Source: Piscinibacter caeni (GTDB lineage: Bacteria > Pseudomonadota > Gammaproteobacteria > Burkholderiales > Burkholderiaceae_C). From it: a stretch of 64,000 nucleotides of DNA. Every line of letters begins with the position of its first letter. Position 1 is the stretch's first letter. The stretch spans positions 119,868 to 183,867 of the forward strand of contig KZ836105.1 in the NCBI GenBank assembly GCA_003265685.1, read 5' to 3'. The notes beneath the pieces are model-generated. The model was given only the letters and a program-made list of their open reading frames with translations, searched no databases and was not told the DNA's origin. Shown here one piece after another: positions 43,719-50,155 of this stretch. Both the position numbers and the translations under genes were made by a program.

Positions 43719-43847
43719 ATGTGTGCAAGTCAAGCAATGAGAGCGCCACGGCCCGTCGGCGTGCTGCTCGGAGGGTCGGGACGCGTTCACGCGCAGGTCC
43801 CACCGCCGCCGCGTCTGGCCGCATTGCTGCGCCCTGCCGCGGCGTGA
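43719..43847 (+). CDS. Putative 42-residue peptide with structured leader
   Basis: Short frame starting MCASQAMRAPRPVGVLLGG, basic N-terminal half and Pro/Ala/Leu-rich end, no domain. It is supported only by its leader, which has the same design and ribosome-site placement as those of radC and other island genes. Could be a real small protein, a leader peptide or a decayed gene start. Confidence 0.45.
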   Translation: MCASQAMRAPRPVGVLLGGSGRVHAQVPPPPRLAALLRPAAA

Positions 43848-43965
43848 GAGTGCATTCGTCGGCGAGTCGCCTGGTCTCACGGCCAGACACTCGCCCGACG
43901 AGGCCGATGGGTCGCGTTCCGCGTGCCACTGCCAACGATGCCGATTCGTCGGCGATCTTCCAACC

Positions 43966-44024
43966 AGGGGAGTCCACCGTCTCCCCTCGGGGTGCCGGTG
44001 CGCTCGCCGACCAAGGAGTCCCCC
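43966..44024 (+). promoter_or_regulatory. Two-hairpin leader (radC-RNA-like) of the 44025 gene
   Basis: Hairpin 1: AGGGGAG (43966-43972) with CTCCCCT (43981-43987), perfect 7 bp. A second fold joins GGGG (43989-43992) to CCCC (44020-44023) and GGT (43997-43999) to ACC (44010-44012), enclosing AAGGAG before the ATG at 44025. Confidence 0.5.
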
Positions 44025-44522
44025 ATGTTGAACGACAGGCCCTACCCGGCTCCCCGCAAGGCGAAGCGCTCGGCCGTGGAGATCGAAGAAGAACGCGCCT
44101 GGGTCCGCTTCTACCGGCAGGTCGGCCAGGCCGACATCGCCGCCGAGGTGCTGGCCCAGCTCGATGCCGACGCGCAAGCGCGGCACGACCACCTCGCGCT
44201 GTACCTGAGCTGCCGCGAATCGCTGCGCGCGCACAAGGCCCGGACGCAGCGCAACAAGCGGATCGGGCAGTTCGTGCGGCAGGCTGGCCGCGTGCTCGTC
44301 GCCGAACCGCTGCGAGCGCTACGGCTGAAGACCTCACGCGCGATCGATCTGCTCGTCGAGTGCCTGCCCGACATGCGTCGCGAACCCGCCGCGGCGAAGG
44401 TGCGGCAACTCCGGCGTGACGCCGACGTCGCCCACGCCCTTGCCGCTTTCGACCCCAAGGCCACGCGGCAGTCTTCGTCGGACACCGAGGCGCCTGCGCC
44501 CGCCGCGGCGCGCACGGCCTGA
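44025..44522 (+). CDS. Hypothetical island protein
   Basis: 165 residues, highly charged and helical, N terminus basic (YPAPRKAKRSAVEIEEERAWVRFYRQVGQADIAAEVLAQLD) and a central Arg/Lys-rich stretch (SLRAHKARTQRNKRIGQFVRQAG) that could bind nucleic acid. C-terminal tail low-complexity Ala/Pro. No known family. Carries the shared leader type, and ends 12 bases before a strong hairpin. Confidence 0.7.
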   Translation: MLNDRPYPAPRKAKRSAVEIEEERAWVRFYRQVGQADIAAEVLAQLDADAQARHDHLALYLSCRESLRAHKARTQRNKRIGQFVRQAGRVLVAEPLRALRLKTSRAIDLLVECLPDMRREPAAAKVRQLRRDADVAHALAAFDPKATRQSSSDTEAPAPAAARTA

Positions 44523-44533
44523 CGCCACCCCTC

Positions 44534-44559
44534 GCCCCGAAGCCCTCGTGCTTCGGGGC
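44534..44559. terminator. Bidirectional terminator-like hairpin
   Basis: GCCCCGAAG (44534-44542) and CTTCGGGGC (44551-44559), a perfect 9-bp stem with an 8-base loop, between the convergent genes ending at 44522 and 44573; followed by TCCTCTTCC on the plus strand. Confidence 0.7.
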
Positions 44560-44572
44560 TCCTCTTCCATCT

Positions 44573-44929
44573 CTACGCCGCGACTTCGAGCCGGGCCCGC
44601 TCCTGGTCGATCAGCCAGTGCAGGAACTGCGTGTCGCGCGAGCGGCCCCAGTAGTGCGCCTTGCAGCGGGCCACATAAGCGTCGAGGTCCGCCGCCGTGT
44701 GGATGTTCACCGGCTCGATGTCGGTGAGCCGGAACAGCCGTTCGGCCTCGGGCAGAGTCAGTCGAATGTGGGTTCCAAGGCGGATCATGGCGGGCGTGCA
44801 GACGAGGGTCCCGCCGCCATGCTCGCGCCAAGCCGCGCACACCTGCAAGCGCAAAACACGCTTTCGTCGGACTTTCTTCGCCAGTTCGACGCCAGTCGCG
44901 TCCGGCTGCGATTCCAGTCGCAGCCACAT
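44573..44929 (-). CDS. Hypothetical island protein
   Basis: Up to 118 residues. The C-terminal 70 residues (from MIRLGTHIRLTLPEAERLFRLTDIEPVNIHTAADLDAYV) look like a compact conserved domain, including HYWGRSRDTQFLHWLIDQERARLE. The N-terminal 47 residues are basic and may not be translated, since no good ribosome site precedes either ATG. Shares a terminator hairpin with the convergent gene. Function unknown. Confidence 0.6.
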   Translation of the reverse strand: MWLRLESQPDATGVELAKKVRRKRVLRLQVCAAWREHGGGTLVCTPAMIRLGTHIRLTLPEAERLFRLTDIEPVNIHTAADLDAYVARCKAHYWGRSRDTQFLHWLIDQERARLEVAA

Positions 44930-45166
44930 GGCGCCGCGTTGCGGGCACGCGACGCGACACCGGGCACTGGCGCCACGCAGAACTTTCCCATTCCCCTGGC
45001 CGGCTCGGATGGCGTTCGCATCGCCACCCGGTTGGCCGAACCCCGCCCCGACGACACTGACGCGGCATTCGATCGCGAGATCAAGCCCTCCGACAGGAGG
45101 TCCTGGCCCGGCCAGGCGTAGCAGTCGTCACCTGCCCCCTTCGGCGCCCTCGCGGCGCTACCCGCT
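44930..45166. other. Upstream region of radC
   Basis: No gene. It contains the 22-base partial repeat at 45115-45136 (GGCGTAGCAGTCGTCACCTG...) related to 43369-43390, and leads into the radC leader. Promoters for radC and the divergent 44573 gene must lie here, but no consensus pair is evident. Confidence 0.35.
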
Positions 45167-45233
45167 CGGGAACCCGTTCCCGGCTGGGGCGGCGTTCCCG
45201 TTCGTCCTTTCGATGAACCCCATGGAGAACGCC
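45167..45233 (+). promoter_or_regulatory. Two-hairpin leader (radC RNA motif) of radC
   Basis: Hairpin 1: CGGGAAC-CC-GTTCCCG (45167-45182). Hairpin 2: outer GTTC (45194-45197) with GAAC (45227-45230) and inner GTTC (45200-45203) with GAAC (45215-45218), with GGAGAAC of the ribosome site in the outer right arm. The radC RNA motif is a described structure found before radC and other DNA-related genes; this is the matching context. Confidence 0.6.
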
Positions 45234-45833
45234 ATGCAGAACCTTTCTGCCTTGTCGCGCGCCGAACTGATCGGCGCCTTGCTCGCCCCCGTCCTGCCCA
45301 AGGACCATCCGCACGCGGACCAGGTGAACGACCTCGAGTCGGCCTACTTCGGCGCCGCCGCCGTCGCCACGGAGGCGAGCGACACCTTGCTTGACCACAA
45401 GCTTGGCGTCGCGCGTGAGTTGCTGATGCGTGACCTGCGCGCGCAGCTGAGTGCCGGCCCGGTGATGAACTCGCCGCAGGCGCTGCGCGACTGGCTGCGC
45501 CTGCACTGCGCCGGGCTGCAGCACGAAGTCTTCATCGTGCTGTTTCTCGACGCCCAGAACCGGCTGCTCAGCGCGGTCGAGATGTTCCGCGGCACTCTGA
45601 CGCAGACCTCGGTCTACCCGCGCGAGATCGTCAAGAGCGCGCTCGAGCGCAACGCCGCCGCGGTGGCGCTGGCACACAACCACCCGAGCGGCTCACCCGA
45701 GCCGAGCCGTGCCGACGAGTTCCTGACGCAGAACCTCAAGTCGGCGCTGGCACTGGTCGACGTCCGGGTCCTCGACCACTTCGTCGTGGCCGGCGACCAG
45801 TGCGCTTCGTTCGCCGAACGCGGACTGATCTGA
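45234..45833 (+). CDS. radC: RadC-family JAB1/MPN-domain protein
   Basis: 199 residues. The JAMM-like motif is intact: H148-N-H150-P-S-G, S154-P-E-P-S158 and D161, with VLDHFVV following. The N-terminal helix-hairpin part of chromosomal RadC is reduced, as in mobile-element RadC proteins. Two upstream ATGs (45213, 45222) are in frame, but GGAGAA six bases before 45234 sets the start. Probable metal-dependent hydrolase acting in element DNA metabolism; the old DNA-repair assignment is doubtful. Confidence 0.92.
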   Translation: MQNLSALSRAELIGALLAPVLPKDHPHADQVNDLESAYFGAAAVATEASDTLLDHKLGVARELLMRDLRAQLSAGPVMNSPQALRDWLRLHCAGLQHEVFIVLFLDAQNRLLSAVEMFRGTLTQTSVYPREIVKSALERNAAAVALAHNHPSGSPEPSRADEFLTQNLKSALALVDVRVLDHFVVAGDQCASFAERGLI

Positions 45834-45862
45834 CCCGCGGCAGCCGCCGCCATCCACAACCC

Positions 45863-45922
45863 CGAGGGGGCGTATCGCCCTCGTGGGCGAGCGCCCCTTC
45901 CGAGAAGAGAAGGAGCAACACC
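45863..45922 (+). promoter_or_regulatory. Structured leader of the 45923 operon
   Basis: Hairpin 1: CGAG..GGGCG-TAT-CGCCC-TCG (45863-45883); a small stem GGGCG-AG-CGCCC (45885-45896); then CCTTC (45896-45900) pairs with GAAGG (45909-45913), which contains the start of the AAGGAG ribosome site for the ATG at 45923. Confidence 0.5.
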
Positions 45923-46102
45923 ATGTTCACCGGCACCTCGCCGCAACCACCTGCCTGCCCGGTCTGCCCGGGCCGGGGCGTGCCACTCGGCCAACTCGGC
46001 CGCCTGCGCTGGTACCGCTGCCGCGATTGCGGCATCGACTTCAACCGGCGCGCGAAAGCGTCGCCGAGCCCGTCCCCGCAGGCGGCCGGGAGGGCGTCAT
46101 GA
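45923..46102 (+). CDS. Small zinc-ribbon protein
   Basis: 59 residues. C-P-V-C-P-G near the start and Y-R-C-R-D-C-G in the middle form a four-Cys zinc ribbon, followed by a Ser/Pro-rich tail. First gene of a three-gene overlapping operon (ATGA junctions). Likely nucleic-acid-binding or structural; function unknown. Confidence 0.65.
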   Translation: MFTGTSPQPPACPVCPGRGVPLGQLGRLRWYRCRDCGIDFNRRAKASPSPSPQAAGRAS

Positions 46103-46407
46103 GCGAGCTTGTCCTGACCCGTCTGCGCGAGCTCGCGGAGCCCCTCGTCGCACTGTCGACCGCGCACCTTTCACCGGCCACGCGCCAGCTTCTGCAGGAG
46201 GACCAGTTGTCCGTGAATGCCTATCCAACGATCACCGGTGGCTTCGTCTACGTTGGCACACCGCGCTACGACACACCGCTGGAAGCCGACCTCGCCCAGC
46301 TGTTCGAGCTGGCCGAACGCGCGGGAATCGTCTGGCTCAAGTTCGACGTGCGCGGCGCGACGGTCGAAGGCATCGAATGCTTCGAAGACCCAGGGGAAGC
46401 GCCATGA
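46099..46407 (+). CDS. DUF5983-like island protein
   Basis: 102 residues. The core NAYPTITGGFVYVGTPRYDTPLEADLAQLF...AGIVWLKFDVRGATVEGIECFED resembles a small alpha/beta family (I believe DUF5983) seen on ICEs and plasmids. No catalytic motif. Overlaps genes on both sides by four bases, so translation is coupled. Confidence 0.7.
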   Translation: MSELVLTRLRELAEPLVALSTAHLSPATRQLLQEDQLSVNAYPTITGGFVYVGTPRYDTPLEADLAQLFELAERAGIVWLKFDVRGATVEGIECFEDPGEAP

Positions 46408-46727
46408 GCCGGCACCATCTGCGCACAGTGCGCGGTACTAGCACACTGCTCGTCGTGATGGGCTACGACCGGCCGCTGAACGAGTTCTTCCTGCAACTCT
46501 GGGACGATGCGCCGAGTACCGAGGCTGAGGAGCCAGCCTACAGCAGCCTGGATGAGCCGGAGGCAGACTGGCGCGACATCGCCACGGTGGTACGGCGACT
46601 CGAAGAACTCGACGTCCCGGTGCCGCGCTCGATGATCGATGCCGTCGTCGCCGACGGCGTCCGGCGCGCCGGCAACCGGATCGTCGAGCATGCGCCCGAC
46701 GGGCGCGCCACGGAGTTGTCGGCCTGA
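46404..46727 (+). CDS. Hypothetical island protein
   Basis: 107 residues, acidic, starting MSRHHLRTVRGTSTLLVVMGYDRPLNEFFLQLWDD. No recognised domain; similar short proteins follow DUF5983-type genes on mobile elements. ATGA overlap with the preceding gene. Ends 20 bases before a long hairpin that closes the island gene set. Confidence 0.7.
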   Translation: MSRHHLRTVRGTSTLLVVMGYDRPLNEFFLQLWDDAPSTEAEEPAYSSLDEPEADWRDIATVVRRLEELDVPVPRSMIDAVVADGVRRAGNRIVEHAPDGRATELSA

Positions 46728-46747
46728 CGCGGGTCAGCGCTCGAACC

Positions 46748-46782
46748 GGGGAAGTTCAGGCCACCACAGGCCTGGCTTCCCC
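46748..46782. terminator. Composite hairpin at the island/metal-block boundary
   Basis: GGGGAAG (46748-46754) pairs with CTTCCCC (46776-46782), and inside it AGGCC (46758-46762) with GGCCT (46769-46773). It lies between convergent genes and can terminate both; ACTTTCG follows. Confidence 0.6.
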
Positions 46783-46829
46783 ACTTTCGAAGCTCGCAAC
46801 GGAAGGCGCCAACTTCAGCACTCGGCTGC

Positions 46830-47894
46830 TCAGTGTCGGTGCGCGTGGTGCGTGTCAGGCACGTGCGCATGCCCATGTCGTTGTGGCTCGTGCCGATGCA
46901 GATGACTGTGTTCGCCCGCCGGCATGGGCTCGTGCACGTGGGTGTGATGGCCGTCGTCGTGGCGGTGGGCGTGCTCGTGCTCCAGTGCTTCGTGCTCGTG
47001 TTCGTGGCCATGCGATTCCGCCAGGTGCAGCATGACGCCGGCCAGCATCAACCCGCTGCCGAGCGCCATCAGGCCGCTGGCGTAGCGGTCGCCCAAGGCA
47101 ACGGCGAACGCGGCACCGATGAAGGGTGCGAAGGCAAAGACCGACCCGGTGCGCGCCGCGCCGAACGCCCGTTGCGCCAGCAGGTAGAAGCGCAGGCTGA
47201 GGCCGTATCCCGAGGCACCGATGGCGAACAGGGCCAGCGCGGTGCCGGCCGAGGGCAAGGGCTCGCCGAACAGCACCGCCAGGGCCACGGTGGCCGACGC
47301 TCCCAGCACCGCCTTGGCCATCACCACCTGCCCCGGATCGCGCTCCGCCAGCGCCCGCGACAGCGTGTTGTCCACGCCCCATGCTGCAGTGGCCAGCAAC
47401 ACGGCCAGCAGGCCCCACAGCTGCGCGCCCCCGCTGCGCCCCTGGTCGAGCACCAGCACCATGCCGCCGGCTAGCAGCAGACCCATCGCCATCCAGACCC
47501 GCCCGTCCATCGTCTCGTGGTACAAGCGCCAGGCCAGCACGGCAGTGAACAAGGCTTCCAGCGTCAGCATCAGCGAGGCGCTGGTGCCGCTGGTGTTCTG
47601 CAGCCCCCAGGCCAGCGCGACCGGGCCGATCACCGCACCGAAACCCGCCATCGCCAGCAGCCGCGGCAGATCGGTGCGCTGCAACCGAGCCTCGCGGTCG
47701 ATGCGCTGGCGCGACAGCAAGCCGACGGCGGCCGCCCCTGCGTAGAGCAGCGCGGCCGTGCTGAAAGCCCCGAGCCCGGCGCCGAACTGTTGCACCAGCG
47801 GCGTGCTGACGCCGAACAGCGCCGCGGCCAGCAGCGCGAGCAGGCCGCCGCGGAGGGCCGGCAGGGCGAGCAGGTTTCGGGCGAAGAAGGTCAT
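46830..47894 (-). CDS. EamA/DMT transporter with long His-rich tail
   Basis: 354 residues: ten membrane helices of two EamA repeats, then from about 293 a tail with over twenty His residues, alternating with Glu and Asp (HGHEHEHEALEHEHAHRH...). The tail is not part of ordinary DMT proteins and should bind Ni, Co or Zn in the cytosol or periplasm. Located beside Czc-type operons; metal export or metal sensing by a drug/metabolite transporter is inferred. Confidence 0.88.
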   Translation of the reverse strand: MTFFARNLLALPALRGGLLALLAAALFGVSTPLVQQFGAGLGAFSTAALLYAGAAAVGLLSRQRIDREARLQRTDLPRLLAMAGFGAVIGPVALAWGLQNTSGTSASLMLTLEALFTAVLAWRLYHETMDGRVWMAMGLLLAGGMVLVLDQGRSGGAQLWGLLAVLLATAAWGVDNTLSRALAERDPGQVVMAKAVLGASATVALAVLFGEPLPSAGTALALFAIGASGYGLSLRFYLLAQRAFGAARTGSVFAFAPFIGAAFAVALGDRYASGLMALGSGLMLAGVMLHLAESHGHEHEHEALEHEHAHRHDDGHHTHVHEPMPAGEHSHLHRHEPQRHGHAHVPDTHHAHRH

Positions 47895-48014
47895 CTGCTT
47901 GCCGTCCAGGGCGGTCGTGGTTTGCCTTTGCGGTCGGCGTCACCCGCGCGGCGCCGACCTCGGGATCTTTGCGAGGGCCTCATCTTGCATCGACCGTCGT
48001 CACGCCGCCCGCAC

Positions 48015-48551
48015 TCAGCGGACCACCACATCGGCGACGAGACGCGCCTTCACGGCCCGCTCGCGGATCGCTGCCTCGGGTTCGGCGACCCACTCGTACG
48101 AACTCTTCCAGGACCAGACCGTGCCGTCGACCCTCACGAATCGCACCTCGCCAGCCCGCCCCTGCACCGTCGTGCTCTGGCGCTTGCCCTCGAACTCGAA
48201 GGCGATCGTGTGCTGGCCTGGCTTGAACTTGAAGCGGATCATGGTGTCGGGAAGGGTCTCGATGCCGGGTCCGCCATCCGGATAGACCTTCACGAAGTTG
48301 CGGCCGTCGCCCCAGTTGCGGCGCACGACGTACACGCTCAGGGCGTTCTGGTCGGGCGCGAAGCGCTTCGCCTCGGCGTCCGCATTGAGGCTTGGCACCG
48401 GCGTGCTGGTGCACGCGATGACCCGTCCCTTATTGGTCTTGTAGCAATGCGGGACTTCCACCGCAGGGTCGGGCGGAGGCGGCGTTGCGCAGCCGGCGAG
48501 CGCTGCGACGGCAGCGAGGTGGGCGAACAGGTGAAGGCGCGAAGGGTTCAC
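48015..48551 (-). CDS. Putative lipoprotein
   Basis: 178 residues with signal peptide and lipobox L-A-G-C20. The mature part has beta-strands (FVKVYPDGGPG, MIRFKFKPGQHTIAFEFEGKRQ) and no metal motif beyond a few Cys/His. GTG start with GGAGA seven bases upstream. It lies 48 bases after czcC in the same direction and may be the tail of that operon. Function unknown. Confidence 0.75.
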   Translation of the reverse strand: MNPSRLHLFAHLAAVAALAGCATPPPPDPAVEVPHCYKTNKGRVIACTSTPVPSLNADAEAKRFAPDQNALSVYVVRRNWGDGRNFVKVYPDGGPGIETLPDTMIRFKFKPGQHTIAFEFEGKRQSTTVQGRAGEVRFVRVDGTVWSWKSSYEWVAEPEAAIRERAVKARLVADVVVR

Positions 48552-48599
48552 GATGAAGTCTCCGTGGTGGTCAATGGGGTTGTTTCAGCGGACGGTGGT

Positions 48600-49856
48600 T
48601 CAGTTCGCAGCGGGCCACAGGAGCCCGGCATCGACCCGCAACCGGTACCGCGCACGCAGGGCTTCCGCGCGCGCAGCCTGGGCCGTGGTGGTGGCCTCCA
48701 GCGCCTGGCGCCGAACAAGCAGCAGCGCCTGCACATCGGCCTCGCCCGCGGCGTAGGCCTTCTGCGTCAGGCGCGCAGTCTCGCGCGCAGTGGCGGCCGC
48801 CTGCTCGGCCAGGCGCCAGCGCTCGACGCTGCCGACGGCGTCCTGGACCTGGCCGGACACCAACAGTTCGAGTTCGCGGCGCTGCCGGTCCAGGGCCGCG
48901 CGGGCGACCTCGACCTGCTTCAGCGCCTCCCGCGAAGCCTGCTCGCGGTAGTTGCCGCCCAGGGGAATGCTCAGGCTGATGCCCACCACCCGTTCGGTGC
49001 GCGAGGCCTCCGACGAGGTGAACACGCCGACGGTCGGGTCCGGCGTGCGATCGGCCCTTACGCGGTCGGCCGTCAGCTCGGCCTTGCGCAGACCCTGGGC
49101 CGCAGCTTTCAGCAAGGGGTGCGCGTCGAGCACGCGCGCGCGCCACTGAGCTTCGTCGCCGTCCAGCGCCGCCGGGTCAGGCAGCGGCTGCGGCTGGGGC
49201 GGCAATGCCGGGTAGCGGATCTTCAGCGCGGCCAGGGCCTTGGCCTCGACAGTGGCGGCTGTCGCCGCCTGCTGGCGGGCCTGGGCGACGTCACCCTGGG
49301 CGACATTGAGCTCCAGGCGTGAAGCATCGCCCGCCTTCTGCCGCAGCATGACGGTGCGCAGGTTCTCGTCGGTCGCTCGCACCTGCTCGTCCAGCGATTC
49401 CCGGGCCTGGCGCGCCGCGAGCCAGTCGATCCAGCCGTCGAGCAGGGTGCGCGCAGCCTCGACGCGCGCGGCGGCCAGTTGCGCGCGCGCCAGGTCCTCC
49501 GTGGTCTGGCCCAGGCGTCGATCGAGGCCCGCCTTGCCGGCGATGCGGATCGGCCGTTCGATCTGCATCGACCATTCATTGGAGTTCGTGCCCCCGTCGA
49601 TGCGGCGGCGCTGCGCGGTGGCGCCCACGGTCCACTCGTGCGGGCCGGCCTCCAGCATGGCCGCGCCGTGGCGGGAGGCCTCCAGGGTACGCAGGGCCTG
49701 CACCACGGCGGGATCTTGTTCGATGGCCGTGCGGGCCAGCTCGGCGCTGGGCAGTTCCGCCGGCGAGGCCGCGCCGGCGGCCGGGGCCAGCGACCAGGCC
49801 AGGCCCAGGCTGAGTGCCACCGCGCGCGCGGTGGCAGCGAGTCGTGGGTGCGTCAT
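48600..49856 (-). CDS. CzcC-family outer-membrane efflux protein (system 1)
   Basis: 418 residues, TolC fold with two repeats of long coiled-coil helices (LGQTTEDLARAQLAAARVEAARTLLDGW; REALKQVEVARAALDRQRRELELLVSGQ) and a signal peptide ending GAA-SP. ATG at 49856 overlaps the stop of the DUF3240 gene and is preferred over a start 12 codons upstream. It forms the outer channel of the RND efflux complex encoded upstream. Confidence 0.93.
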   Translation of the reverse strand: MTHPRLAATARAVALSLGLAWSLAPAAGAASPAELPSAELARTAIEQDPAVVQALRTLEASRHGAAMLEAGPHEWTVGATAQRRRIDGGTNSNEWSMQIERPIRIAGKAGLDRRLGQTTEDLARAQLAAARVEAARTLLDGWIDWLAARQARESLDEQVRATDENLRTVMLRQKAGDASRLELNVAQGDVAQARQQAATAATVEAKALAALKIRYPALPPQPQPLPDPAALDGDEAQWRARVLDAHPLLKAAAQGLRKAELTADRVRADRTPDPTVGVFTSSEASRTERVVGISLSIPLGGNYREQASREALKQVEVARAALDRQRRELELLVSGQVQDAVGSVERWRLAEQAAATARETARLTQKAYAAGEADVQALLLVRRQALEATTTAQAARAEALRARYRLRVDAGLLWPAAN

Positions 49857-50155
49857 TCGATCTCTCCTGCCTGGGCCAGCGCGGTGACCCAATAGCGCAG
49901 CCCCGTGCCGGCAAAGCCGGTGCGCAGCGCTGCGAGCAATTCGTCCAGTTCGTCGTGCTTGACCAGGATCTGGACCTGGACCGAGCGGCTGCGCCCCATC
50001 ACCTGTTCGGTGCTGCTGAGGCGGCCATGCGCGGTGCCATGGCTGAAGGTGGGTGTGCTGGTGAAGACCTCGTTGCCCGCGACCTCGAGCAGCGTGTCCA
50101 GCAGCTTCTCTTCGATCTCGGGCGGGCTCACCAGGGTGAGGCAGTGACTAGGCAT
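49853..50155 (-). CDS. DUF3240 family protein
   Basis: 100 residues, ferredoxin-like PII-type fold: CLTLVSPPEIEEKLLDTLLE at the start and VQVQILVKHDELDELLAAL later. DUF3240 proteins are found within CzcCBA operons and may modulate the pump, but no mechanism is known. It overlaps czcA by eight bases and czcC by four. Confidence 0.88.
   Translation of the reverse strand: MPSHCLTLVSPPEIEEKLLDTLLEVAGNEVFTSTPTFSHGTAHGRLSSTEQVMGRSRSVQVQILVKHDELDELLAALRTGFAGTGLRYWVTALAQAGEIE

Larger units (their letters stand above)
23600..46830. mobile_element. Plasmid- or ICE-like island (approximate limits)
   Basis: Between the DUF1302 operon and the metal block lie genes typical of integrative elements or plasmids: ParM/StbA, ParB, a tyrosine recombinase, a methylase-helicase, RadC and small island proteins, interspersed with gene-free stretches and mercury cargo. 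Shared structured leaders occur only here. No transfer genes, relaxase, att direct repeats or tRNA are visible, so the limits are estimates and the element may continue past the window. Confidence 0.5.
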
